A DNA stretch of 64,000 nucleotides from Saprospiraceae bacterium (lineage in GTDB: Bacteria; Bacteroidota; Bacteroidia; Chitinophagales; Saprospiraceae). Below, piece after piece: positions 28,530 to 36,886 of the stretch (position 1 is its first letter; every line of letters starts with the position of its first letter). The position numbers and the translations under genes are program-made. The DNA lies in NCBI GenBank assembly GCA_020631235.1, contig JAHDHQ010000001.1, positions 295,287 through 359,286 of the forward strand, written 5' to 3'. The notes beneath the pieces are model-generated. The model was not told where the DNA came from. It did not search any database and saw only the letters and a list, made by a program, of their open reading frames with translations.

Positions 28530-28574
28530 TTAACAATGAGTTAATATTGGGATAACACAAGAAATATAACTTTG
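28530..28574 (+). promoter_or_regulatory. Upstream Pho-box-like promoter (P1)
   Basis: Three 11-bp-spaced units TTAACA (28530), TTAATA (28541), ATAACA (28552) followed after 9 bases by TAACTTTG (28567-28574), an exact TAnnTTTG. The geometry matches the second site, at 28650-28683, base for base. Transcription would start near 28578 and run toward the porin gene. Confidence 0.6.
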
Positions 28575-28578
28575 AATG

Positions 28579-28630
28579 GTCAGGAGTGATCGTGTTTATT
28601 TTGGACAATTGATGCAATTTCATTCCTGAC
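28579..28630. repeat. Imperfect 10-bp inverted repeat between the tandem promoters
   Basis: GTCAGGAGTG (28579-28588) and CATTCCTGAC (28621-28630) pair with a single G-T position. It could be an RNA hairpin in transcripts from P1 or a binding site for a dimeric regulator. Confidence 0.55.
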
Positions 28631-28721
28631 ATTTTTGTGCAATGTAAAGTTAACATACAGTTAACATTGGATTATTACATTTGCGCTAAGTTTTGCAACC
28701 ACAAATTCAATTGTCCAAAAT
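28598..28721 (+). promoter_or_regulatory. 15-bp inverted repeat whose right arm covers the porin start codon
   Basis: ATTTTGGACAATTGA (28598-28612) is the exact reverse complement of TCAATTGTCCAAAAT (28707-28721). The right arm runs up to the first two bases of the ATG at 28720. Only RNA from the upstream promoter contains both arms; RNA from the downstream promoter has the right arm only. Confidence 0.65.
28650..28683 (+). promoter_or_regulatory. Downstream Pho-box-like promoter (P2) of the porin operon
   Basis: TTAACA (28650-28655), 5 bases, TTAACA (28661-28666), 9 bases, then TACATTTG (28676-28683), an exact TAnnTTTG. The repeats occupy the -33 region, as expected for an activator replacing a -33 element. 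The predicted start is near 28687, giving a leader of about 33 bases. Confidence 0.7.
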
Positions 28722-29931
28722 GAATAAATATATACTTATCCCAGTATTAACCTTGTTAATGCTATCCATGAACTACACTGCTTCCGCTCAATTTATCCCT
28801 GCAAAATTTGGAAAAGGCTTACAAATAAAAGGAGTAGATTCTACGTTTCAACTCAAAATAGGGTTTAGATTTCAAAGTCTCATTGTCGCTGATTGGTCAT
28901 TAGCTGATGAAGCTGAGAATTACACTGCATCCAATGATGTAACAGCTTTAATAAGAAGATCGCGATTAAAGTTTGACGGATGGGCCTATACTCCTAAACT
29001 AAAATACAAGCTAGAGTTGTCGCTTTCTAATCGGGACAATGGTGGCGGCGGAAATGCCAGCGAATTTGGAAATGCAGCAAATATCATCCTAGATGCGCAT
29101 GTAACCTATAATTTCTATAAAAACTTCTATGTTCGATTTGGTCAGGGAAAACTGGCTGGTAATAGAGAGCGTGTTATTTCTTCGGGAAATCTACAATTTG
29201 TAGATCGATCGAGGCTGAACTCAAGATTTACGATTGATCGTGATGTATTTTTACAACTTGCCGCTAAGCAGAAGTTTGGCGAACAATTTCTAGCCACTTT
29301 AAGTGCCTCTATTGCTACTGGGGAAGGTAAAAACCATTTGACGGGCTACAATGGTGGATTTGGTTACACCTACCGATTAGAGCTACTACCTTTTGGAAAA
29401 TTTCAATCAAAAGGAGATTATGTGGGTTCTTCAGTAAAGAGAGAATCTAAACCCAAACTAGCCATTGGATTGACTTATGATAATAATCAAAACGCAGGTA
29501 GAGAAAGAGGCCAAAAAGGAAGTTTTATATATAACTCTTCTGGAGACATTGTAGGTAAAGACCTAAATACTATATTTGCCGATCTAATGTTTAAGTACCA
29601 AGGCCTATCTGTAATGTTTGAATATGCTGACAAAGAAGCTGTCGGTGGTCCACAGGTACTTGATACTGACGAAACTGTTATCGGAGAATACTATACTGGT
29701 AGTGCTTACAATATTGCTACTGGTTATATGTTTGATAATAACATTGAAGTTGCTCTTCGATATACCGATGTTACGGCAGATTCAGCCACTGACGAAAAAC
29801 ACTACACTATTGGCTTAAACAAATTTTTTGTTGGGCATAAATTAAAAATTCAAACAGATTATACATTCATTGACCGAGCAGAAAGTCAAAACACTTCTAT
29901 GTTTAGAGCTCAGATGGATATACATTTCTAA
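28720..29931 (+). CDS. Phosphate-selective porin O/P family outer-membrane protein
   Basis: The ATG at 28720 is used because it opens a good signal peptide (MNKYILIPVLTLLMLSM, cut near ASAQ); an in-frame TTG at 28693 would only add ten polar residues. The ~403-residue protein has a OprO/OprP-like pattern: L-K-I-G-F-R-F-Q near the mature N-terminus, I-R-R-S-R-L-K-F-D-G-W, Y-K-L-E-L-S-L-S, A-H-V-T-Y-N-F-Y-K-N-F-Y-V-R-F-G-Q, and a C-terminal aromatic strand ending MDIHF. Expected to be a trimeric channel for phosphate across the outer membrane. It is 29 bases upstream of the Na+/phosphate cotransporter gene, which strongly supports the phosphate role. Confidence 0.88.
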   Translation: MNKYILIPVLTLLMLSMNYTASAQFIPAKFGKGLQIKGVDSTFQLKIGFRFQSLIVADWSLADEAENYTASNDVTALIRRSRLKFDGWAYTPKLKYKLELSLSNRDNGGGGNASEFGNAANIILDAHVTYNFYKNFYVRFGQGKLAGNRERVISSGNLQFVDRSRLNSRFTIDRDVFLQLAAKQKFGEQFLATLSASIATGEGKNHLTGYNGGFGYTYRLELLPFGKFQSKGDYVGSSVKRESKPKLAIGLTYDNNQNAGRERGQKGSFIYNSSGDIVGKDLNTIFADLMFKYQGLSVMFEYADKEAVGGPQVLDTDETVIGEYYTGSAYNIATGYMFDNNIEVALRYTDVTADSATDEKHYTIGLNKFFVGHKLKIQTDYTFIDRAESQNTSMFRAQMDIHF

Positions 29932-29960
29932 TCAAATAAAAGAACTAAAGAATCAAAGCA

Positions 29961-31748
29961 ATGCACAAAAATATCTTACTTATCCTAGTCGCCTTTTTAC
30001 TTTTCCCGACCATAGCTTTTGCCGGTGATGGTGACTCCTCAATGAGTCTTTGGACTTTTGTTGAAATTATGGGATCATTGGCTTTTTTCATTTTCGGTAT
30101 GAAAATGATGAGTGAAGGTATCCAGCGAGCTGCAGGATCTCAAATGAGAAACATTCTCCGTAGCATGACCAAGAATAGATTCTTGGGAGTATTTACTGGT
30201 TTTTTAATTACAGCTCTTGTACAATCATCCTCGGCTACCACTGTAATGACTGTATCTTTTGTAAATGCCGGTATTTTATCTTTAGTAGAATCTGCTGGTG
30301 TAATGATGGGTGCAAATATTGGGACAACCGTAACAGGATGGATTATAGCCATTCTTGGTTTCAAAGTAAAGCTAAGTGCTTATTCGATTCCATTATTTGC
30401 ACTAGGTGTCCCTATGATGTTTTCAAAGAAAGGAAAGCGTAAATACTGGGGTGAATTCCTTATTGGCTTTGCTATTTTATTTTTAGGTTTATCCTATTTA
30501 AAAGGTGCTGTACCGGATTTAGGTGGTGAAGCATTAGCCTTTATCGAAGGATGGTCAGAATATGGAATTTTATCAAGAATATTATTTGTAGGTGTAGGAG
30601 CTTTAGTTACCGTTATTGTACAATCTTCTAGTGCAGCAATGGCTATAACACTAACCTTAGTATATGCTGGCTGGTTACCTTTAGAAGTTGCTGCAGCAAT
30701 GGTTTTAGGAGAAAACATTGGGACAACTATTACGGCGGAATTAGCGTCTATCATTGGTAATACAGCAGCAAAACGGTCTGCTCGAATCCACTCATTATTT
30801 AATATTATAGGTGTTTTCTGGATGGTTTTATTATTGCCATTTGTGATAGACTTTTTAAGCGTATTTGTAGAAAACTTTACAAGTATATTTGAAAGTAACG
30901 CCAAGATTAAAACTGCAGACTTGAATGAAGCTCAAGTAATGAATACTTATATACTTGCAGCCTTCCATACCACCTTTAATATTCTGAATGTTGCCTTACT
31001 CATAGGTTTTGTGCCATGGCTTATCAGAATGTCTGTTAAAACTGTTCCAGAAAAAGCAGGTGATGATGGCTTAGATAAATTGAAGTTTATAAATTCTGCA
31101 AATCGCACACCAGAACTGGCTACCGTTGAATTACAAAAGGAAGTTGCTAGATATGGCGAAATAACTACGAGGATGCTTGGCTTTGCCAAAGAATTGCTAA
31201 ATAGTACTGACGAAAAAGAAAAACAGGGCTTAATTTCCAAACTTAAAAAGTATGAGGATATTACGGATAAGTTTGAAACTGAAATCACAGAATACATAAC
31301 CAATTTATCCGACAAAGAGATGACTAATAAAACCAGTATTAGGTTACGTAGTTTTTTCAATATCTGTAACGATATGGAGCGTGTGGGTGATATCTTTTAT
31401 CAGTTTGCCAAAACCATGGAAAACAAAATGAACAGAAAAATTTATTTTATACCTGAGCAAAGAAATCAATTGAATGAATTATTTGCTATCGTCGAACGAT
31501 CTTTTGAGGAGATGAATCATAATTTAAATCTTACAACTTATGATGATGCGAGTTTAGAAAAGTGTTATGATTTAGAAGAAGAAACGAATGTTCAGCGAAA
31601 CTCAATGAGAAAGTACAATCAAGAGCACTTAAACAATGACGATTACGATGTGAATGCTGCCATGATTTTCACTAATTTATTTTCTTCTTTAGAGCGAATC
31701 GGTGATCACTTGGTTAACATCAATGAATCTGTTGCGGGAGAAATTTAA
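29961..31748 (+). CDS. Na+/phosphate cotransporter family protein with C-terminal PhoU-like domain
   Basis: A 595-residue inner-membrane protein. Two inverted-repeat transport halves each carry the family signature (VQSSSATT and VQSSSAAM), and each is followed by a G-x-N-I-G-T-T motif. Around eight hydrophobic segments fill residues 1-360. Residues about 395-590 are a charged helical domain of the PhoU type (E-x-x-x-x-D pairs, R-I-G-D-H near the end). It imports phosphate with Na+ after passage through the porin encoded just upstream. A strong terminator follows. Confidence 0.9.
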   Translation: MHKNILLILVAFLLFPTIAFAGDGDSSMSLWTFVEIMGSLAFFIFGMKMMSEGIQRAAGSQMRNILRSMTKNRFLGVFTGFLITALVQSSSATTVMTVSFVNAGILSLVESAGVMMGANIGTTVTGWIIAILGFKVKLSAYSIPLFALGVPMMFSKKGKRKYWGEFLIGFAILFLGLSYLKGAVPDLGGEALAFIEGWSEYGILSRILFVGVGALVTVIVQSSSAAMAITLTLVYAGWLPLEVAAAMVLGENIGTTITAELASIIGNTAAKRSARIHSLFNIIGVFWMVLLLPFVIDFLSVFVENFTSIFESNAKIKTADLNEAQVMNTYILAAFHTTFNILNVALLIGFVPWLIRMSVKTVPEKAGDDGLDKLKFINSANRTPELATVELQKEVARYGEITTRMLGFAKELLNSTDEKEKQGLISKLKKYEDITDKFETEITEYITNLSDKEMTNKTSIRLRSFFNICNDMERVGDIFYQFAKTMENKMNRKIYFIPEQRNQLNELFAIVERSFEEMNHNLNLTTYDDASLEKCYDLEEETNVQRNSMRKYNQEHLNNDDYDVNAAMIFTNLFSSLERIGDHLVNINESVAGEI

Positions 31749-31765
31749 ACGATTTATATAGATTA

Positions 31766-31808
31766 AAAACTGCCTTCCTAATGTCATGTTATGAAGGCAG
31801 TTTTATTT
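31766..31808 (+). terminator. Terminator after the Na+/phosphate cotransporter gene
   Basis: Perfect 12-bp stem AAAACTGCCTTC (31766-31777) / GAAGGCAGTTTT (31793-31804) with a 15-base loop and T-rich 3' side, 17 bases after the stop codon. Confidence 0.85.
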
Positions 31809-31820
31809 AAATTCCTATCT

Positions 31821-32927
31821 ATGAGTAAGGTAAACGAAGTTTTCAAGTATTTTTCCAAATTGGGTTTTGTGGCATTTGGTGGACCTGCAGCTCATGTTGC
31901 CATGATGCAAGATGATTTAGTAGAAAAGAAGTCGTGGTTATCCTCGGAGGAGTTTCTGGACTACATGGGAATAACCAATTTAATTCCAGGCCCTAACTCA
32001 ACTGAAATGACTATGCATTGTGGTTATCACAGAGCTGGGGTAAAAGGGCTTTTTGCAGCTGGCTTTTCTTTTATATTACCTGCAGTATTGATTACCTTGC
32101 TAGTTGCTGTTTTCTTTGAGCAATTTTCTTCCTATGAATGGGCCACTCCTATTATCAATGGGATTAAAGCAGCAGTTATCTCCTTTATTATTGGAGCGGT
32201 CTATAAATTAGGCAAGAAAGCCGTTAAAAACGCATACCATGTGATCATTGCCATTGCCGTGATTGCTGCTTCCTTTTTAGGTGTTAATGAGATTATATGT
32301 ATTCTATCTGCTGGCTTGATTTTTATGGCTTTCCGATTAGGATTTAAAAACAACTACATGTTTAGTTTTGGGGCATTCCCGCTACTTTTCTTGGCCGTCT
32401 CTTATTCGCATTTAAAGTTGTTTTTAGTTTTTCTTAAAGTTGGTTTAGTCTTGTTTGGAAGCGGATATGTCTTATTTGCCTATCTGGATGGCGAACTCAT
32501 TGATAGTTTATCTTGGATTAATCATGATGATTTAGTGGAAGCCATTGCCATAGGGCAAATGACTCCAGGCCCAGTACTTTCTACAGCCACCTTTATAGGT
32601 TATAAAGTGGGTGGTTTCGGAGGAGCAGCCTTAGCAACTTTAGGAATATTCGTTCCCTCGTTTTTCTATGTTTGGGGGTTGAATCGATTCATTACCAAAA
32701 TGAGAGGAAATAAGACACTCTCCTATTTTTTGGAGGCTGTGAATGTTGCTGCGGTTGCTGTAATGTTAGTAGTATGTTTGAAGATGGGTCAGAGTATCTT
32801 GATTGATTGGAAAACTTGGCTTATTTGTGGGTTAAGTTTTGCTGCTTATTTTGGGATTAAAGGACTGAATACTATTTGGATTATTGCTGGTGGTGCTTTG
32901 TTAGGTTTTCTCTTAAGCTATGTTTAG
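31821..32927 (+). CDS. Chromate transporter (ChrA) family protein
   Basis: A 368-residue membrane protein with two homologous halves, the long-chain CHR layout. Half one has F-G-G-P-A-A-H and G-x-x-x-L-I-P-G-P-N-S-T-E; half two has G-S-G-Y-V-L and G-Q-M-T-P-G-P-V-L-S-T-A-T-F-I-G. The start is set at ATG 31821 (MSKVNEVFKY) because the earlier ATG at 31791 lies inside the preceding terminator hairpin. Family members export chromate or related oxyanions; many ChrA homologues have no tested substrate. Its location after phosphate genes is suggestive but not evidence of a shared role. Confidence 0.88.
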   Translation: MSKVNEVFKYFSKLGFVAFGGPAAHVAMMQDDLVEKKSWLSSEEFLDYMGITNLIPGPNSTEMTMHCGYHRAGVKGLFAAGFSFILPAVLITLLVAVFFEQFSSYEWATPIINGIKAAVISFIIGAVYKLGKKAVKNAYHVIIAIAVIAASFLGVNEIICILSAGLIFMAFRLGFKNNYMFSFGAFPLLFLAVSYSHLKLFLVFLKVGLVLFGSGYVLFAYLDGELIDSLSWINHDDLVEAIAIGQMTPGPVLSTATFIGYKVGGFGGAALATLGIFVPSFFYVWGLNRFITKMRGNKTLSYFLEAVNVAAVAVMLVVCLKMGQSILIDWKTWLICGLSFAAYFGIKGLNTIWIIAGGALLGFLLSYV

Positions 32928-32928
32928 T

Positions 32929-32964
32929 TTTGGGTTCAATGTCGTTTCCAATGTATAATTTTTG
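32929..32964 (+). promoter_or_regulatory. Possible promoter of the aquaporin gene (leaderless)
   Basis: TTTG at 32929 and a TAATTTTTG (32956-32964, one base longer than TAnnTTTG) lie at usual spacing, only 3 bases before the ATG at 32968. If used, the mRNA would begin at or next to the start codon. Confidence 0.3.
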
Positions 32965-32967
32965 CGC

Positions 32968-33609
32968 ATGAAAAAATATATCGCTGAACTGATAGGAACC
33001 TTTGCCTTAGTTTTTTGTGGTACAGGCGCTATCATCATCAATGACGTAACCAACGGTGGTGTTAGTCATGTTGGTGTAGCTATCACCTTTGGTCTGATAG
33101 TTATGGTTATGATTTATGCCTTTGGAAGCTTGTCTGGTGCCCATATTAATCCAGCTGTTACGATTGCTTTTTCATTGACAGATCGTTTTGAACGGAAGTA
33201 TTTAATCGGTTATATCGTCGCACAGTTGATGGGTGCATTTTTAGCCTCTGGCCTTTTATGGGTTTTATTTACAGATCACGATCATTTAGGCTCTACCTTA
33301 CCTTATGGGGCATGGCACCAAAGCTTTATTTTAGAGATTATACTCACATATTTTCTCATGCTGGTTATCCTTATGGTGAGTCAACATAAAGCAAGTGCAC
33401 CATTTACTGGTTTAGCTGTTGGGGCAACAGTTATGCTGGAAGCAATGTTTGCTGGACCGATTACGGGAGCTTCTATGAATCCTGCACGGTCTATTGCACC
33501 GGCTGTTGTTTCAGGTCATTTGGACCATCTCTGGATTTATATAGTAGCTACAATAATGGGTGCTGTGCTGGCTAGTTTTACTTGGAGGTTTTTAAGTGAT
33601 GAAAGCTAA
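32968..33609 (+). CDS. Aquaporin / MIP family channel
   Basis: A 213-residue protein with six membrane helices and both NPA boxes: G-A-H-I-NPA-V (61-63) and G-A-S-M-NPA-R-S (171-173, with R174 of the selectivity filter). It is of short length and lacks the extra loops of GlpF, and the residues around the filter look AqpZ-like, so water is the likeliest substrate; glycerol or small neutral solutes cannot be excluded. ATG 32968 is chosen over an in-frame TTG at 32962 that adds only two residues. Confidence 0.92.
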   Translation: MKKYIAELIGTFALVFCGTGAIIINDVTNGGVSHVGVAITFGLIVMVMIYAFGSLSGAHINPAVTIAFSLTDRFERKYLIGYIVAQLMGAFLASGLLWVLFTDHDHLGSTLPYGAWHQSFILEIILTYFLMLVILMVSQHKASAPFTGLAVGATVMLEAMFAGPITGASMNPARSIAPAVVSGHLDHLWIYIVATIMGAVLASFTWRFLSDES

Positions 33610-33632
33610 GAAACCCTTAGTCTGTAAATACT

Positions 33633-34511
33633 TTAAAAAGTTAAGACTTTGGTACTATATCTCCGACTATCTATTGTGTAATTAAGGATAAACAATCCGT
33701 GTTCTTTTATCATTATTTCATTGTCATGTTGAAGAAATTCAATTGAATTTCCATTTAAATCATATAGTTTTATCTCCTTTGCTTTTTCGGGTATAAAAAA
33801 TGTTCCATCGTTGGGATTTGGATAAATTATTGGATTTGTTTCTTGGAAAACATCATTGGAATTTGAGTTTAAGACATCTCTTAAAATTAAGCTTAACAAT
33901 AATATTGTATCCTGCTGTTGGTCTAAAATAACAGGTCCCACGTGCTTTGTAAAGGTCATTTCTTCACGCTCTGCAAAAAAAACTTTACTATGTTCTGAAT
34001 AACAACATGGAAAGTCAAACCATCCGCCGATTGGAATGTCAGAAATAAGTGAAGCTGAAACACAATCGCTTGAGAACATTTCGGAGTCCCAATGAACTTT
34101 AATTGGATAGCTTTGGGGCTTAATAAACACATTAATAAAGGCGGAAAAACCAAGAGCATTTGAAACGGGAATAAGCGATAAGCATTCCTTGGGAACAATT
34201 TCAATTTTGGATTCATAAAAAGCAATGTCTTTGACAGTTGTGGTTTCTTCATTCCAAAATGGAACCCAATTTTCAAGATTACCCAATCCTACTCTGATAT
34301 CCAATACGTTTCTTAAAGAATCCGCCATATTAATAGCACCATAGTCGATATCAAGACCATCTATCGCTTCAGGGTCATAACCTATAGTAACACTATCAAT
34401 ATTTCCTAATTGATCTGAAACGTATAATGTAGTTGAGAATTCTTGCGCTTTAAGAGTAGGAACAGAGAATATAATTGAGCAGATTAATAATATGGAATTA
34501 GTTCTTGACAT
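33633..34511 (-). CDS. Secreted protein with T9SS type A sorting domain, function unknown
   Basis: A 292-residue protein with a signal peptide ending near KAQ. The body (about residues 22-220) is beta-rich and matches no family recognised by eye. The last 65 residues are a type A sorting domain: I-I-Y-P-N-P-N-D-G-T-F-F-I, the I-K-L-Y-D-L-N-G motif, and a lysine/threonine end (KVLTF). Expected to be exported to the cell surface or medium by T9SS. It converges on the aquaporin gene, 23 bases away. Confidence 0.75.
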   Translation of the reverse strand: MSRTNSILLICSIIFSVPTLKAQEFSTTLYVSDQLGNIDSVTIGYDPEAIDGLDIDYGAINMADSLRNVLDIRVGLGNLENWVPFWNEETTTVKDIAFYESKIEIVPKECLSLIPVSNALGFSAFINVFIKPQSYPIKVHWDSEMFSSDCVSASLISDIPIGGWFDFPCCYSEHSKVFFAEREEMTFTKHVGPVILDQQQDTILLLSLILRDVLNSNSNDVFQETNPIIYPNPNDGTFFIPEKAKEIKLYDLNGNSIEFLQHDNEIMIKEHGLFILNYTIDSRRYSTKVLTF

Positions 34512-34722
34512 TTACTTTCCTTTAATGAAATATTAAAGATTTTATGTGCTTATAAGCTTAATCGGAGTAATACATACCTAAGTTAGTTTAAAATGTTAAG
34601 AAGTAAGTTATGTATTGGGGCAAGGCATTGAAAAAATCTAAATAAAGTGCATAAACCTTTACGTAAGCTTGAAATTCAGATCCAAATACTTGTGAAAAGT
34701 GAAAATGATAAAATAATCAGGC

Positions 34723-34753
34723 ATAAAAAAAGCCGTTCATTTAGGAACGGCTT
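34723..34753 (-). terminator. Terminator after fbaA
   Basis: Perfect 9-bp stem AAGCCGTTC (34730-34738) / GAACGGCTT (34745-34753) with a 6-base loop and, on the minus strand, a T run. Confidence 0.85.
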
Positions 34754-34778
34754 CAAATTACAAGGTTTATATTTTCAG

Positions 34779-35852
34779 TTAAGCTTGTCGATTCATACAA
34801 TTTAAATCTTCAAACGCTTGAGTCAGTCGAGTAATAAAACTCTCTTCAGCAACCCTGAGCCATTTTCTAGGATCATAGGTCTTTTTATTAGGCTTGTCAT
34901 CACCGTCAGGATTCCCTATCTGGGCTTGTAGATAGTCTTTTTTGTTTTCGTAATATCCTCTAACTCCATCCCAAAAAGCCCACTGCTGGTCAGTATCAAT
35001 ATTCATTTTCACTGCACCATATTTGATACCTTCTCGAATTTCTTCTCTAGAACAACCAGAACCTCCATGGAAAACAAAATTGATAGGATTATCACCTGAC
35101 AATCCGTGCTTTTGGATTACATACTTTTGTGAGTTGAGTAAGATTTCTGGCCTTAAAATTACATTACCGGGTTTATAGACACCGTGTACATTTCCAAAAG
35201 CTGCCGCTACAGTGAAGTTATCCCCAATTTTCTTTAAACGCTCGTAGGCATAATTTACTTCTTCTGGTTGCGTGTATAATTTAGAACTATCTACATCCGT
35301 ATTGTCCACACCATCTTCTTCGCCCCCAGTAACACCTAACTCTATTTCGATGGTCATGCCCATCTTGTTCATCCTCTTGAAAAACTCGCAGCTGATATCC
35401 AAATTTTCTTCAATGGGTTCTTCAGACAAATCCAGCATATGCGAGCTGTACAATGGCTTCCCATATGCTTGGAAATATTTCTCACCCTCTGCTAACAATC
35501 CATCAATCCATGGCAATAATTTCTTTGCACAATGATCCGTATGTAGAATTACAGATACGCCATAGGCTTCTGCAAGGTTGTGCACGTGCATGGCGCCCGC
35601 TACCGATCCCTTTATAGCTGCCATTTGGTTTTCATTGCTTAATCCTTTTCCAGCAAAAAACTGAGCTCCACCATTCGAAAACTGTATGATGATTGGTGAG
35701 TTTACTCGTTTTGCCGTTTCTAGCGCAGCATTAACTGTATTAGACCCTACCACATTTACTGCGGGTAAAGCAAAGTCATTTTCGTTTGCGTAGTTTAATA
35801 AGTCAGTCGCTTCTTGTCCATATAGGACCCCACTTCTAAATTTATTAGCCAT
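34779..35852 (-). CDS. fbaA: Class II fructose-bisphosphate aldolase
   Basis: A 357-residue protein of FbaA (class IIA) length. It starts at M-A-N-K-F-R-S-G; a longer in-frame reading to 35918 would overlap trxB and adds a non-conserved stretch. Motifs: the zinc-binding L-H-T-D-H-C-A, E-I-E-L-G-V-T-G-G-E-E-D-G-V, V-F-H-G-G-S-G and N-I-D-T-D-Q-Q. It cleaves or forms fructose-1,6-bisphosphate in glycolysis and gluconeogenesis. It follows trxB by 11 bases and is probably in one operon with it. Confidence 0.95.
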   Translation of the reverse strand: MANKFRSGVLYGQEATDLLNYANENDFALPAVNVVGSNTVNAALETAKRVNSPIIIQFSNGGAQFFAGKGLSNENQMAAIKGSVAGAMHVHNLAEAYGVSVILHTDHCAKKLLPWIDGLLAEGEKYFQAYGKPLYSSHMLDLSEEPIEENLDISCEFFKRMNKMGMTIEIELGVTGGEEDGVDNTDVDSSKLYTQPEEVNYAYERLKKIGDNFTVAAAFGNVHGVYKPGNVILRPEILLNSQKYVIQKHGLSGDNPINFVFHGGSGCSREEIREGIKYGAVKMNIDTDQQWAFWDGVRGYYENKKDYLQAQIGNPDGDDKPNKKTYDPRKWLRVAEESFITRLTQAFEDLNCMNRQA

Positions 35853-35863
35853 TGTTTTGATTT

Positions 35864-36802
35864 TTATATAATTCCTTTTGCTGTTAGGTAACGTTCCGCA
35901 TCTAGAGCAGCCATACATCCAGTACCTGCTGCAGTTACCGCTTGTCTGTAGACATGATCCTGTGCATCTCCTGAAGCAAAAACGCCATCTACATTCGTTT
36001 TTGTACTGTCTGGTTTAGTGATTAAATAACCCGAATCTTCCATGTCTAACCACTCCTTAAACATGTCAGTATTTGGTTTATGTCCAATGGCAACAAATAG
36101 TCCATTGACTGTCATTTCACTTTCTTGATTACTTTTATTATTGTGTACTCTTATCTTTTCGACTGTTTCTCCACCCATAATCTCTTTAACCTCGGTATTC
36201 CAATGGATTTCTATATTCGGTGTATCCATCACCCTTTTTTGCATAATCTTAGAAGCTCTCATTTCGTCTCGTCTAACCAACATATGCACTTTAGTACATA
36301 ATTTAGAAAGGTATGATGCCTCTTCAGCAGCTGTATCTCCAGCTCCAACTATAGCTACTTCCTGTCCTCTAAAGAAAAAGCCATCACAAACGGCACACGC
36401 GGAAACACCATTATTCATAAATGTTTGCTCAGATTCCAAGCCTAACCATTTAGCACTCGCTCCTGTAGATATAATTACCGAATGTGCTTGTATCTCTTCT
36501 CCAGTCTCGCTCCAGATTTTGTGCACAGGACCAGAAAAATCCACTTCTGAAATCATTTCGTAAATGATTTTTGTTCCAAATCTAGCGGCTTGGTTTTTAA
36601 AGTCTTCCATCATTTGAGGCCCCATTATACCTTCTGGGTAACCTGGATAATTTTCTACATCTGTAGTAATCATTAATTGACCACCTGGCTCTTGGCCGGT
36701 ATATAATACGGGGTTCATGTTAGCTCTTGCCGCATAAATAGCTGCTGTATAACCTGCAGGACCTGAACCTATAATAACGCAATTGTGAATCGTTGATGAC
36801 AT
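35864..36802 (-). CDS. trxB: Thioredoxin-disulfide reductase
   Basis: A 312-residue flavoprotein: FAD motif IGSGPAG (11-17), redox-active C136-A-V-C139-D-G, NADPH motif V-G-A-G-D-T-A-A-E-E, and C-terminal A-S-G-D-A-Q-D with the second FAD contact. It reduces thioredoxin with NADPH. The order trxB then fbaA with an 11-base gap suggests cotranscription from the TAnnTTTG element upstream. Confidence 0.95.
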   Translation of the reverse strand: MSSTIHNCVIIGSGPAGYTAAIYAARANMNPVLYTGQEPGGQLMITTDVENYPGYPEGIMGPQMMEDFKNQAARFGTKIIYEMISEVDFSGPVHKIWSETGEEIQAHSVIISTGASAKWLGLESEQTFMNNGVSACAVCDGFFFRGQEVAIVGAGDTAAEEASYLSKLCTKVHMLVRRDEMRASKIMQKRVMDTPNIEIHWNTEVKEIMGGETVEKIRVHNNKSNQESEMTVNGLFVAIGHKPNTDMFKEWLDMEDSGYLITKPDSTKTNVDGVFASGDAQDHVYRQAVTAAGTGCMAALDAERYLTAKGII

Positions 36803-36829
36803 ATATTAATATTATAAAAAATGAAGATG

Positions 36830-36837
36830 CAAATTTA
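36830..36837 (-). promoter_or_regulatory. -7 element of the trxB-fbaA operon
   Basis: The minus strand reads TAAATTTG, an exact TAnnTTTG, 27 bases upstream of the trxB start codon. Confidence 0.5.
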
Positions 36838-36886
36838 AAATACTTATTTGGACATGCACTATTTATATAGAGCATTTAGTATAAAT

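Noticed and set aside
35853..35918. Longer fbaA start overlapping trxB
   Set aside because: The extra 22 residues are not family-like, and the conserved protein begins at ATG 35852.
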